Below, one piece after another: positions 1 to 11,284 of a DNA stretch of 64,000 bases. The position numbers were made by a program, and so were the translations under genes. The notes beneath the pieces are model-generated. The model worked only from the letters and a program-made list of their open reading frames with translations, did no database searches and was not told where the DNA came from. The stretch spans positions 249,559,644-249,623,643 of the forward strand of contig JAVMKO010000001.1 of the NCBI GenBank assembly GCA_032164245.1, in the 5' to 3' direction. Within the stretch, counting starts at the first letter, position 1, and each line of letters starts with the position of its first letter. This DNA comes from Sternotherus odoratus. Its lineage: Eukaryota; Chordata; Testudines; Kinosternidae.

Positions 1-1119
1 GTTTAGCCACAAATTCATATTATGCCACAACTATTATTAAAGCCACAAATTCATTTAGTCACAAACTCATATCATACTTTGAAGCCTGGGAAGGCTGGAA
101 CACTGAATCTTCCTATAGCAGGCAAACTATCCGGTCATTTAGTTTGTAAGTTGGTGTGTTTGGCAGGGATAAGGGAAGGGTTCTTGTCACACAGCAGAAA
201 TAATGTTCACGGCAGAGGATTATAGCCACAGTAAATGGGATTTGCCGTTACAAAAACCTTAGCTTCATTTGAGCCTACAAGGCACTGAATAACTTGAGTT
301 ATGCCAGGATCCTATGCAAGGATTTTTTAAAGATGTGATTTTATAATCTTCAGCAACACATTAATTAAATATTTTAAAGCAAATTTTAAATTAAGGTCCT
401 GTAGACTAACATGTTTTGAGTAAATATGACAGTATTGCACAATTGTTTTTTATCAGAAAATTCAAAAACTCAACAGTATATACCTGGGAGTTGGTAAATG
501 ACTGTTAAATGGCTTAATTACCATTTGAATGGCTCTTTAGCTGTTTCAATGTTGTGCTATAGGTCTGGCAGGCTGGAAGGCTTTTTCACTTTTAAATACT
601 AGTTCCCCTCCCAAGGAAGACTCACCAGGCTGCAGCATCCATGATAGAGTCTAATATGATTCTATGATCCAGCTGCAGGGTCAAATTAGAAAAGAGATAG
701 GAAGAGGATGGAAGGTGGACACTAAGACCCACGGGTGCCCCAAATTTTCAGGTGCTCTATGCAGCTGCATATGTATGCCTATTCACATACAGCCATGCAG
801 TAAAGAGAATTAAGCAGTAAAGTTTACTCAGGACCAGATGATCTCTCAAATCACCTGAGAGCACAAACCCTACAACTAACTTTCAGAATATGCCATGAGG
901 AGAAGATACCTTTTTTTAAAATGCTAGGCTGTAAATGTTTATAGTCCCATTAAAGACATCTAATGTAGTAGAAATAATTTAGTTTCAGCATTTCCTATTT
1001 GTTTTTTAATCATATTTATTTCTCTTGTTCCCAACTATATGTACAGTGGCTATCATAAAAAGTGATTGCCAGACAAAAATTGAGGAATAAATCATTAAAA
1101 TTGTAGTAATTATGTTACT
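1..1119. other. Intergenic, no gene seen
   Basis: AT-rich sequence with stop codons in all frames and no recognisable coding exon. The first 80 bases contain a loose repetition of the motif GCCACAAATTCAT (about three degenerate copies). Nothing else is supported. Confidence 0.6.
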
Positions 1120-1128
1120 TTAAATCAT

Positions 1129-1451
1129 CTAAAAAAACAGGAGTACTTGTGGCACCTTGAGACTAGCAAATTTATTTCAGCATAAGCTTTTGTAGGCTAT
1201 AGCCCACTTCATCAGATGCATAGAATGGAGCACACAGTAGGTACGATATATATATACACACAAATATATACACACAGATATATATATAGAGAGAGATATC
1301 GTACCTACTGTGTGCTCCATTCTATGCATCTGATGAAGTGGACTATAGCCTACAAAAGCTTATGCTGAAATAAATTTGTTAGTCTCTAAGGTGCCACAAG
1401 TACTCCTAGTCTGTAATCCGTAAAAAGAACAACACAGCTGCTACTCTGAAA
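1129..1451. repeat. Inverted dimer of turtle tRNA-derived SINE
   Basis: Two copies of the same SINE body face each other. The left arm (about 1141-1252) reads GGAGTACTTGTGGCACCTT and the right arm (about 1293-1411) is its near-perfect reverse complement, separated by an AT/AC-rich loop. The right copy also keeps the 5' head ending near 1451. A perfect 9-bp direct repeat, TTAAATCAT, sits outside the pair (1120-1128 and 1452-1460). This suggests that the whole palindrome inserted as one unit. The body resembles the widespread turtle Pol III SINE, known to be tRNA-derived; the family name is from memory. Confidence 0.75.
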
Positions 1452-1471
1452 TTAAATCATTATGATGATTT

Positions 1472-1691
1472 GTAGCAGAGGGGTAGCTGTGTTAGTCTGG
1501 ATCTGCAAAAGAGTCATATGGCACATTATATAGACTAACAGACGTATTGGGGCATAAGCTTTCATGGGTGAATACCCACTTCATCAGATGCATGCAGTGG
1601 AAATTTCCAGAGGCAGATATTCACCCACAAAAGTTTATGCTCCAATACGTCTGTTAGTCTATTAGGTGCCACAGGACTCTTTGTCACTTCT
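1472..1691. repeat. Second inverted SINE dimer, diverged
   Basis: A related SINE pair in inverted arrangement. Both arms carry AGACTAACAGACGTATTGG or its complement, and the centre holds the CTTCATCAGATGCATG motif. The flanks GATGATTT (1464-1471) and GATTATTT (1692-1699) match at 7 of 8 bases, a possible target duplication. It lies only 20 bases downstream of the first palindromic dimer. Confidence 0.6.
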
Positions 1692-1699
1692 GATTATTT

Positions 1700-2608
1700 G
1701 AATATCACTACCAGATTCTGACTGCATTTTAACACCATTGCTGTATTCCTTTCCACACACAGCTGCTATTCAGTATCTATTCACTGAAGTTGTTTGGACA
1801 GTTAGCATAGATTCTTTTATTATCCATACTGCAAACACAATAATAAAAACAACCACCCCCACCACCCACCAAACAGATGTGCAAGTAGCACCCAATCCTG
1901 CAACCGTCCTTAAAACTGACAGTCCAAATGAAGTCTGCTCCTGTTAGCTTCAGCCTTTAATCATACAATTATTCTGTTTTAATTGTTTAGTAGTGTTTGA
2001 CTACTTGCATGAACGAGGACTACTAGTCCATATGTAAGAGTTGCGGGATAAATCCCATAGTTAATAAAATCTACTAAAATGTTTTATGAAATTATCATAT
2101 AGTTCAAATGCTTCTACTTGAAATAGAGATTGAAAATATAACTTGACTTACAAATGAGGTGGATGGAGTTGAGTATATGAATTGGCAAGTGGAATATATA
2201 TTGTGAATGTCCTGGACACTTTTATATATAATGAATCAAAGCTCTTTCAGATATCTTATTGGTGCAAATGTGCCTAACTGCTCTACAGTTTGTTATGTAC
2301 AGAAAAATTCAATATCTTTGCAAACATCATGCAAAATTAGACTAGGTTCTATAAATACCTATGCATGTCCTTAGCTTTAAACTGAGACTGTTCATATGTT
2401 TCAAGCTAAGCATTTTCACAAGTCTTCACAGGATCAGGATGTACCAATTCAATGCAGATAGAAATTATTCCTCACATAAAAATGGCTATCAAATTGGTGA
2501 ACATTAGAGTCTTCAAACTTAAATTACATAGGCATATACATATTTATATTGTCCATAGTATGTGTATACATGTGGATAATATGAAGCGTGTAAGCAAAGG
2601 TGTATGTT
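1700..2608. other. Intergenic, no gene seen
   Basis: AT-rich unique-looking sequence. No exon, RNA gene or clear repeat was recognised. Confidence 0.5.
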
Positions 2609-2610
2609 TA

Positions 2611-2915
2611 CAGTAGACTCTCGATTATCCAGGATTGGGTTAACCAGGATGTGGATTAACCAGGATGTCCAAATAAAATAGCGTAACTTGCAGGGCCAGC
2701 TCTGGCTTTGTTACCGCCCCAAGAACAACAACAAAAAAACACCCACCAGGGCTCAGGGCAGCCAGTGAACCAACACCCCCCCCTCCCCCCTTGGTGCAGG
2801 GTGACTGGTGAACCAACCTCCCTCCCCCATATTTCCTATGGATGGTGATTATTCGGGATTTTATTAACCAGGATTAATCTTTTCCCTATCATCCTGGATA
2901 ATCAAAAGTCTACTG
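2611..2915. mobile_element. Non-autonomous pogo/Tigger-like element, family A, copy 1
   Basis: The terminal inverted repeats begin CAGTAGACTCTCGATTATCC on the left. On the right they read as the complement of CAGTAGACTTTTGATTATCC. Each end is bordered by TA, the expected duplication for the Tc1/mariner-pogo group. There is no coding capacity. The interior contains GGATTAACCAGGATGT motifs near one end. A second copy of this family, in opposite orientation, lies at 40101-40401. Confidence 0.8.
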
Positions 2916-3165
2916 TATATACATACAGTGTGTGGGTGGGTGCAATGATTCTAACACGTGCAGGAAAACTTAAAATATATACAATACTAAAGATGGATTT
3001 TTCATAATAGTATTTTTATATCAGATGAATTGCAGAAAGTAGTTAATGTTTGTTCAGGATGTTTACAGATGCTAATGAATATTTTAAATATTTATAATGT
3101 GTATATAATAGCAGAGTTTTTGATTGTTGCCATCTAAAGAATTCTTAAAGATTCTGGGTGAAATC

Positions 3166-3216
3166 CTGGCCCTATTCAAGTTAATGGGAGTTTTGCCATT
3201 GACTTGAATGGGGCCA
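3166..3216. repeat. Short palindromic repeat
   Basis: The left half GGCCCTATTCAAGTTAATGG is nearly complementary to the right half ending GACTTGAATGGGGCCA. Similar short motifs (AGTCAATGGGA and relatives) recur near 14.5 kb. This is probably the remnant of an old palindromic element. The family is not identified. Confidence 0.4.
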
Positions 3217-3880
3217 GTATTTGACACTCTCCTCCCCCCGAAAGTATCTTTTATGAGCTGTTTTCCTAATGTGATTTTTTGAATAAGTGAAATATGTCTA
3301 TTTTTCCCAATGTTAAATCTAGTTATTTTTAATTTTTTTCTATAAAACCTGCAAAATACAACACAGACAGGAATGTATGCATTTTAGAATATTCACATTT
3401 TTTAATTGTTCTGTTCCTTTAAAACACCTAAGAAAATTAATAATTAATTTTAACACATTTTTTTCTAAAATGTGTAAAAATTAATATAGGATCTGCATTT
3501 TAAAAGATCACATTTCTTCTATTTCTCCCCCACATAGATGGCCTACTGGTGAGGGACACAGAAAAATTGTTTTGTCTCATTTAGTTTTCACACTCACAGA
3601 TATCATATAGTTCACAGTGTTTCTTGGCTTTTGTAGATTTTCAGGTAGACATTTTTAAAACTATTTTTGTGGGAGCAAAATATGCTAATTTAAAATTATA
3701 ATCAAGACATGGGGTGTGTTGACCTAGTCCTAGAGTGGATTTTTTTCTTTTCTCTTCAGATAAATAAAAATGTATTGCAGAAGTATGCAGTGGTGGGGCC
3801 AAATGCGGCAACCAATTAAAGTGAATGGAACTGCCAGCTAACATAATGACTGACAGATCAGGCCCTTGATATGCTCTAAT

Positions 3881-4469
3881 CATGGTTCTCAAAGTGGGGG
3901 TCGGGACCCCTCTGAGGGTCGTGAGCCAGTTCTGTGGGGGTCGCGAGCCCCTCCTGCCAGCAGGTGGCCCCGAACAACGCCACTGCAGCGGGTTGCTGGC
4001 ATCCGGCCCCTGCTGCTTCAGGCAGCCCGTGTCCCTGCCGCGGTGGGCTGCCAGCGTCCCCATAAGGCCGGTCCCGGCTGCGGCTCCTGCTGTGGCAGGC
4101 TGCTGGTGGCTTCGCGAGCCTCATCCCGGCGAGCTGCTGGCAGCCCCGCGAGCCTGGTCCGGGCCCTGGCTCTTGCTGTGGCAGGCTGCTGGCACTGCCA
4201 CGTGCCCGACCCGGCCCCGACCCCTGCAGAGGTGGGCTTCCGGTGCCCCGTGAGCCCGGCCCCTGCCATGGTGGACTGCCGGCGCCTCCTTGGGGCTGCT
4301 GGAACCCCCCCCACTCCCCACTGGCCTCAGGGGGCTGCCTGAACCCCCTCATCCCAGCCCCTGCCGTAGTGAGCTGCTGGCACGCCTCACCACCTGACCC
4401 CAAGGGGGGTCATGCTTAGAGGCCCGGTGTGGGAAAGGGGTCACCACTACAAAAAGTTTGAGAACCAGG
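3881..4469. mobile_element. Non-autonomous hAT element with GC-rich repeat interior
   Basis: The left end reads CATGGTTCTCAAAGTGG and the right end AAGTTTGAGAACCAGG, the inverted-repeat style of Charlie-type hAT elements. The interior (about 3990-4390) is a degenerate GC-rich tandem array built on a motif containing GGCAGGCTGCTGG. I could not find a convincing 8-bp target duplication. Long open frames in this interval on both strands are by-products of the GC-rich repeat and are not genes. Confidence 0.65.
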
Positions 4470-5316
4470 CTAACTAGTAGAAGGGAAATATAATAATGTA
4501 GTGCTTCCTGAATCCCTTCTAAGGGGATATATGAATCTGTATATTTTAGGTTGATGCCTCTCACTACTTGCCATGAAAAGATGTTATATTCTGAAACATC
4601 AAAATAAAAATACTTGATATATTTAATACCTTAATCTAGACCTAAAATATATTAATTTCAGATAAGAACCACTATGCACTTTGGCATATGTACGTCTGAA
4701 ACAGATCAGTGTTTGTCTGTCACAGATCATCATTAGTGAAGAATTTCCCAGGGATAAATACGTTTTTTTAAAATCATGATTCTGTACCAATGTTATCAAA
4801 AGTTGAAGAACTGAGAAGCTAAACATTTTCCTTTGGTAGGGATTTTCTAAAGGCATCTACACAGAATGTCACCTATTCCCTGATGTTTCTTTTTGAAGGG
4901 AAAATGACTTGGGTTCATAGTTTTTTTTCATTTATACCCCTCCACCCCCTTGATAAAAATTATATTGGAAAACAGCCTGATCTGCTGCACTGGTTGGCTG
5001 TCCTGGAAGTTTTGTCTGCTTGTTGCTTGAAGGATCAGACCCTAAAAGACCAAACATAAAGGCCTTGATTCTGCAATCAGGCCTGCAAGGGCTGACCGCT
5101 GGGCTAATTCAGAGACTTACTAAGGCTTTGCATGGGCACACCAGTCTGCCTAGATTTGATCATGCCGCGACTGTTGTCAATAGAAAAACTCCCATTGCCT
5201 TCAGTGGGAGCAGATTCTGGCCTAAGTGAGCAGATAACTCTCCTACGCATCTTCCTTATATTTCTGTAATTATACTTGGAATTGTGAGTGCAGGACTAAC
5301 AAATTAAATCTCAATC
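4470..5316. other. Intergenic, no gene seen
   Basis: Unique-looking AT-rich DNA. A weak short repeat around 5040-5225 contains AACTCCCATTGCCTTCAGTG, similar to the palindromic fragments elsewhere in the window. No coding evidence. Confidence 0.45.
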
Positions 5317-5550
5317 TAAGGCCTGGTCTATACCGGGGGAGAGGGAGGAGGATCTATCTGCTTTATACAACTTCATGTAGATGAAGTCGACGTACTTAGA
5401 TCTACTCACTGCGGTATCTTCACTGAGGTGAGTCGACTGCTGACGCTTCCCCCTCTACTCCGCCTGTGCCTCTCGCTCTGCAGCCCAAGTAGACAGAGTC
5501 GATGAGAGAGAGCTCGGTGGTCGATTTATCGCATCTAGACTAGATCCTGC
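5317..5550. mobile_element. Degraded PIF/Harbinger-like non-autonomous element
   Basis: It begins TAAGGCCTGGTCTATACC, close to the end of the better preserved element at 9648-9932, and ends near TCGATTTATCGCATCTAGAC. A T-A-A trinucleotide precedes the left end. The right end is decayed, so the boundary is approximate. Confidence 0.5.
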
Positions 5551-5584
5551 GAGTAATGTACAGAAGCCTTAAGAATGGGAATGA

Positions 5585-5795
5585 GGAAGTATTGTCCAGT
5601 GGATAGAACACCAGACTGCATATTGGGAGCCCTGGATTATATTCCTAGCTCTCTGCCATTGACTTCCTGTATAACCTTGGGCAAGTCACTTAACCCCTCT
5701 GTGCCTCAGTTTCTCCTTCTGTAAAATGGGTAAATAATTCTTACCCACCTTTGTAAAGCACTTTGAAATCTGTGGATGAACGGTGTTATACAGGT
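5585..5795 (+). repeat. MIR/CORE-type SINE
   Basis: It contains the well-known core and tail of MIR-like SINEs: GGGCAAGTCACTTAACCCC, CTCAGTTTCTCCTTCTGTAA and AAATGGG. A tRNA-like region precedes the core. This is an ancient amniote repeat and is recognised with good confidence. Weaker relatives are at 42640-42790 and 51715-51810. Confidence 0.8.
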
Positions 5796-5974
5796 GGCTA
5801 AGTTTTATTGACACTATAATATTTCATATAATTCAGTTACTTTTGTCCGTAACACTGCAAAAATTGCTTTTCTTAAGTTTCAGTTCTGACAATCTTATTG
5901 ACATTTAAAGACCTACTACATTTCAGATGGTCGGTTTTGAAGCATAGTAATGCTGTAGTACTTATTTCTAAGAG

Positions 5975-6500
5975 TAAGACACACAGTGGGCTCTGTTTGC
6001 TGCAGAAAAGAGTACAACTTTAAACTGCCTGAAAAACTTGCCAATGAAATATATCTAACAGAGCAGAGTTGTAACTTTTGGCTTTATTTACTTTTAATAA
6101 TGGTAAGGAACAGTGAGTTTTATTTGTTTACATACTGTTTACAATGGCACAGTTTTATTTTTAATATATAAAACAATTGAGGTATTTATTGCATATACTA
6201 TTTTAAAGATGGTTTATGTGTTTTCACCTTTGGAATATATTGTTACATTTCCTTGTACAGATAATTCGGGTGGCTTTGTTAATATAGTTAGTAATTTTTA
6301 TGACTACTAAGTGACCAGTTTTCTGTGCCTTTTTATTGTCGGATGCATGATTACATATTTATTATTGTATGAAAGTCACTGAGATGTGTATTTTTTGTAT
6401 TCTGCTGGAAGCAATGGTTGATTTTATTGTACATTATGAGAGATGCCTCCTGTAATGGGCACTCACTTGAGATCTTCCTTCTCAAATAAACAGAATGCAT
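5975..6500 (+). other. Candidate 3'-UTR end of an upstream gene
   Basis: This is a T/A-rich, repeat-free stretch with no long open frame. It ends in CTTCTCAAATAAACAGAATG, a canonical AATAAA poly(A) signal (6485-6490) in the + direction, followed by a TG-rich region. In vertebrates DGKH lies upstream of AKAP11 on the same strand, so this could be its 3' terminus. No DGKH coding exon was recognised in the window, so this stays an inference. Confidence 0.25.
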
Positions 6501-8726
6501 TCAATGTAATGAGTCTTTGGGTTCTTTGTATGTGGAGGATGTTGAGCGAAGTCCTGGACAAAGTTATAATTTCCTGAGTTTTAAATCTTAGTGGGGATGC
6601 ATTTTTAGTTGCTAAAATGTGGAATTGAGAACTTGGGACCTTATCAGTTTTAAAGCCAGGTATCCCCATTTAAAGGACATTCTGCTTCAATCTGTTGCCA
6701 CAACTGAGCCTTTGTAGTTTAAAAGAAAACTCTGTAAATTCAAATGGAATAAAATGTGGGGGTGTGGCTATGGTGCATCACCACCTTGCAGTATGCCACA
6801 CAAAGCCCTAAAGTTGTTAATTATAGCCTTTAAATATGACTTTTAAAAAAAATCTCTCTTTATGCCTACGTGCAGGACAGCATGTAATTTCTAAGTAGGT
6901 CACAATGTGTGTAGGTGTTTACTTTTGCAGGGATCTTGTGCTCAATGTTGCTCATACATCCTTTTTTTACATTTAATTTTCTGTAAGGGTAAAGTAACAA
7001 CAGACTTCAAATTTGAATAGACAGCAGTGCCCATTTTTCCAAGGTAAGTGACCACAGTACAAACCTTTTTCTTCTAGAGGTACGTATTGAACATCTGAGA
7101 GGCCATCCCAGCTAAACTGATGAATGACCTGATCTCTTGTAAAGATTCTGAGGAGACGTCAGCAGACAAGTCTCTGTGTTCTCTGTGTCAGTAGGCTACT
7201 GGCCTAGTCCTCACAGGGGATATGATGCAAAATTAGCTACAATGATCATGGTGTATTCAGAGGAGAATCTTTTTTCCCCATGAATGGCCAGTGAAACATT
7301 AACCTGATTCCGTTCTTGGACTTACAGGCCTGTTCCTGAGGTTTTGATCACTTGCAATGCCTTTGTCTCCAACCTGAGAGCCTTTGCTGAACATAACTGT
7401 AAAGGTTTGGAATCAGAAAGGCATTCTTCTAGTAACCCAGATCTTTTAAATGTCTGAGCTAGCAGCCTGAATACAATGGGAGCTCCACATACTTTTGTCT
7501 TAGGATCAGAGCTCATACTTTTCATTTATTTATTTTTGTATATTATTTTTGAAGTGAACCAAAATGATTTTTTGTAATAGTCAAAGCTTAACTTGAATCC
7601 CAAATGAACAATTAGCCTGAAATGGCAATAATGGAAAAAAAATAGAAGACATTAGATCCTAGACAGCATAAGGTAGACTATTATGATAGTCTTGCTCACT
7701 CTCCAGGATACTTTGGAAGCACCAGTAACAATAAACCTTACTAACAAGTAGGTTTCACACACAAAAATCTCACCGTCACCTTCTTTTACGTGTGTCTGAA
7801 TAAAAAGCAAAAGAATGTGAATGTGATTAAAATTTCATTATAATACTCTTGTTTTGGGAGATGCACATAGATCTGTGCAATTTCCATTTAAAGAATCTGG
7901 TTTAAATATATATGATTTTAAATTTAAATGGAAAACACTGTAAAAGATATTTTTGTTTGTCTAATTATTTATTCCATTCTCATCATCATTGTATTGAATG
8001 CAGTAAATACCACTAAGGGACTTGAAATTATGATAACATATAGTCCGACAACAAAATTCCACCAAAATCCAAAAACAACATGAATTGACAGACACTGAGG
8101 AGTTGGAACTAGAACTGTTGTACAAATAGAACTTCAATGAGCAAATCTAAATATTCCTCCATTCTCGTTTGTGCTGTTTAGTGAAAAGGATGATGAGGTA
8201 TTTGGTCTAAACAAGTTAAAACTAAATGGGGATGGTTGGATTAGGGTAACAAAAATATAGTTGGAAAAGCAAAACTAATGGCACTACACAGGTCTGTCAT
8301 TTCACATTAATGTTCTGAGTGGGTGTAGTGCAAAAATGAAATACAAAATTATATTAAAATGACGCCATTCGAACCACTGAAACAGAGTCCGCCTGTGCGT
8401 CAGTTAAAAATCTGCCACTGTTCTGGAAATAGATGTGGGAATATTGCCGAGTTATGCGTTTAACTAGTTGTTTCCTTTGGAGCTATTATAGGCTATTTTC
8501 TAATTACATAATTGCAACTTTAAACATATATATAAGTACAGTCTTAGAAACCCAAAGCAGTTAAGAAATAAATAAATGGACTCAACTGCTGTGGCCATCT
8601 GATGGCAGTGCAGTGCCATGGCTCAGCATTTGTATTCTGAGTATGTCAAGGTGTAAGGGACTTGAAATCTCTAGTCAGAATGTATAACACTGTGGGATCA
8701 GCACATCCTGGGACTCTGAAGCTGTT
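6501..8726. other. Intergenic, no gene seen
   Basis: About 2.2 kb of AT-rich, unique-looking DNA with no recognisable exon or RNA gene and no repeat that I could name. Confidence 0.5.
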
Positions 8727-8843
8727 AGGGTGACCAGATGTCCCGATTTTTTAGGGACAGTCCCAATATTTGGGGCTGTTTTTATATAGGCTCCTATTAC
8801 ACCTCACCCTCTGTCCCGATTTTTCAGTTGCTATCTAGTCACC
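8727..8843. mobile_element. Short palindromic DNA element, family B, copy 1
   Basis: The left end is AGGGTGACCAGATGTCCCG and the right end is the near complement TATCTAGTCACC. The interior carries TTTTTATATAGGCTCCTATT. Two more copies with the same ends lie at 20401-20520 and 22730-22829. The small size, inverted ends and lack of coding indicate a non-autonomous DNA transposon. The superfamily is unresolved because no target duplication is clear. Confidence 0.7.
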
Positions 8844-8938
8844 ATTTGGCATCTCTTGATTTTAGTAAGGCAATTGACACAATTCCACATGACATTCTCA
8901 AAGCAAAGTAGGGAAGTGTGCTCTTGATGAAATTAGTA

Positions 8939-9152
8939 CAGGCAGTCCTTGGACTTACGACGTTTGACTTAAGGCGAATGGCACCTAGGATGCTTCTAGA
9001 AAGATTGACACCCTGATTCGACTTACAACCATAGGTTTCGAGTTTATGTTGCTCATGCCGCAATGGAGTAGATTGTAGTTCTGAGTTACAATGTTCAGAC
9101 TTATGACGCAATTGTAAGGAACCAATTGTGTCGTAAATCTGAGGACTATCTG
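8939..9152. mobile_element. Pogo/Tigger-like short element inserted in CR1
   Basis: The left end is CAGGCAGTCCTTGGACTTAC and the right end, read as complement, is CAGATAGTCCTCAGATTTAC. TA lies outside both ends (8937-8938 and 9153-9154). CR1 sequence resumes on each side. The terminal repeats are typical of Tigger-derived short elements. No coding capacity. Confidence 0.75.
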
Positions 9153-9647
9153 TATAAAATGGATGCAAAACTGGATGCGCACTCAGAGTTACCAATGGTT
9201 TGTTGTCAAACTGGGGGGAAAGTATCTATTGAGATCCTGCTGGGGTCTGTCCTGAGTCCAGTTCTATTCAATATTTTCATTAATGACTTGGATAATGGAG
9301 TGTACAATATGCTTATAAAATTTACGGGTGACACCAAGCTGGGAAGCGTTGGCATTTTGGAGGACAGGATTCAAATTAAAAATGTTCTTGATAAATTGGA
9401 GAATTGCTCTGAAATCAGTAAGATGAAAGCCAATAAAGGCAAATGCAAAGTACAGCACTTAAGAAGGAAAAATCATATGTACAACTACAAAATGGGAAAT
9501 AACTGGCTAGTCAATAGTACTGCTGAAAAGAATCTGGGGATTATATTGGATCACAAATTGAATATAAGCCAATAATGTGATGCAGTTGCAAAAAAAAAAG
9601 AGGATAATATCATTCTGGGGAGTATTTAAAAGAAGTGCTGTATGTAA

Positions 9648-9932
9648 GGGCTTGTCTTCACTTGAGCCGGCAGGGATCGATCTTTTTGTGATTGATTTAT
9701 CGTGTCTCATTAAGACGCGATAAATCGACCACCAGCAGCTCCCCCGTCAACTCTGGAAGTCCAGCTCATGAAGAGGCGCAAGCTGGAGTCGACAGGGGAC
9801 CGCGCCGCCGACCGCCACCGCCGTGAGGATGGGAGGTAAGTCGGCTGTAGAGACGTCGATTTCAGCTATGTTATTAACGTAGCTGAAATTGCGTATCTAC
9901 AGTCGATTTCCCCCCCTAGTGGAGACCAGCCC
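9648..9932. mobile_element. PIF/Harbinger-like element with TAA target duplication
   Basis: The ends are GGGCTTGTCTTCACT and, on the right, AGTGGAGACCAGCCC, with a TAA trinucleotide outside each (9645-9647 and 9933-9935). That 3-bp duplication is characteristic of PIF/Harbinger. Removing the element restores a continuous CR1 reading across CTGTATGTAAGACATGG, which fixes the insertion point exactly. The interior holds a second short palindrome around GATAAATCGACC and a GC-rich core. Confidence 0.8.
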
Positions 9933-10260
9933 TAAGACATGGGAGATAATGATTCTGCTCTGCTGGGCACTGGTGAAGATTTTTGTGTCCAGTTTTGGGT
10001 GCCACACTTTACGAAAGATGTGGATCAATTGGCGAGAGTCCAGAGGGAAGCAACACAAATGATAAAAGGTTTAGAAAACCTGACCTAAGAGGAAAGGTTA
10101 AAAAAACTGGGCATGTTTAATTTTAAGAAAAGACGACTGGGGAGGCTCTTGATAAGTCTTTGAATATGTTAATGGCTGTATTAAAGAGGACAGTGATCAT
10201 GTCCACTGAAAGTAGTTCAAGAAGTAATGGCCTTACTCTACAGCAAGGGAGATCTGAATT

Positions 10261-11280
10261 TCTTCATTGTTAATATTTTGAATATAATCACATCTCCCTG
10301 TGGCCGCTCGGTCATAAAAACTATTACTTTCCCAGATTATTGAGTCTATTAAAATACTGATAGGAATACTAATTGTATCTCTTAAAACTACTGGAAGAGG
10401 TAGCCCAGCCAAATGAAACTAAATTCCTGAAAATCCAAGGAATTTTTTAACTGTACAAAGCCATTCAATAGTCAATTACTTTTCGGTCAAGAACTATATT
10501 TAATAACTGATGAAGTTCAACTAATATTTGATAAAGTTTTTGTTTTTTTAAATAAAAGTTAAATTATTAAACCATATCCATTGACTAGGGAATCATCAAC
10601 AATAGGCCATAAACATCTGATTCACTTGAATCCCTTCTTGAAAATACATAAACCACAAAAGGAAAATGAATTGCCCCACATTTTATTAGACAGTCAACTC
10701 AATTACAACTTAATCAAGATTTTCCTGTTAATGAGCTAATGGGAAACAGTTTGAAAAACAAAGCTCTTTGTTTCCTTTTTGTCTAAATATAACTTGGGTT
10801 TTGTGGTTTCGGCCATACACAAAAATTCAAATGAAAACAAACCTAAAGATGAAGACTGCTTGGGTGAGCGGAAAGAAAAAGTGGTTAGATCCTCAACTGA
10901 TGTAAATAAAGCTAATCGTCTCAATGAAGCTACACTGACTTATGCTAGCTGAGAATCTGCCTCTATGTGTGTTTCTGGGCTGGGAGGATGACATCAGCAT
11001 ATGTACTACGGAGATGAGGATTTCCACTCTCCCAGCATTTTACTATCTATTTTACTATCTGTTGATGTCCTAGCTGCATGACTCAGTCATATTCACTCCC
11101 AGTTCCCACTGTAACTATGAAAAGGTGAGCAAATGTGTGTCTCAGGACCCCATAACTTTGTCGGATCCTGGACCCAGATAACTTTAATCCGTCTTTGAGC
11201 ACTATAAGCGGTCACGGCACTAGAAACTGACGTCTGACCTGAGGTATTTAACAGAGCTATTATAATCTCCTGTGTTAGAA
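10261..11280. other. Intergenic, no gene seen
   Basis: AT-rich DNA without recognisable exons. Bases 10740-10925 hold a short open frame on the minus strand that resembles nothing known. Confidence 0.45.
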
Positions 11281-11284
11281 TTGC

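Larger units (their letters stand above)
8844..10260 (+). mobile_element. CR1 LINE fragment (reverse transcriptase region), twice interrupted
   Basis: Translated pieces resemble the CR1 reverse transcriptase. ASLDFSKAIDTIPHDIL comes from about 8850-8910. GSVLSPVLFNIFINDLD is near 9245-9295, the region leading up to the catalytic loop, followed by FTGDTKLG in place of the usual F-A-D-D-T, so the catalytic D-D has changed to G-D. The 3' part, including AAGATGTGGATCAATTGG, continues after 9933. Two DNA elements split the copy (8939-9152 and 9648-9932) and a third abuts its left end. It is a dead pseudogene. Confidence 0.85.

Noticed and set aside
9126..9575. A small gene of 149 codons
   Set aside because: It is the reverse-transcriptase part of a dead CR1 joined to the end of a short DNA element.
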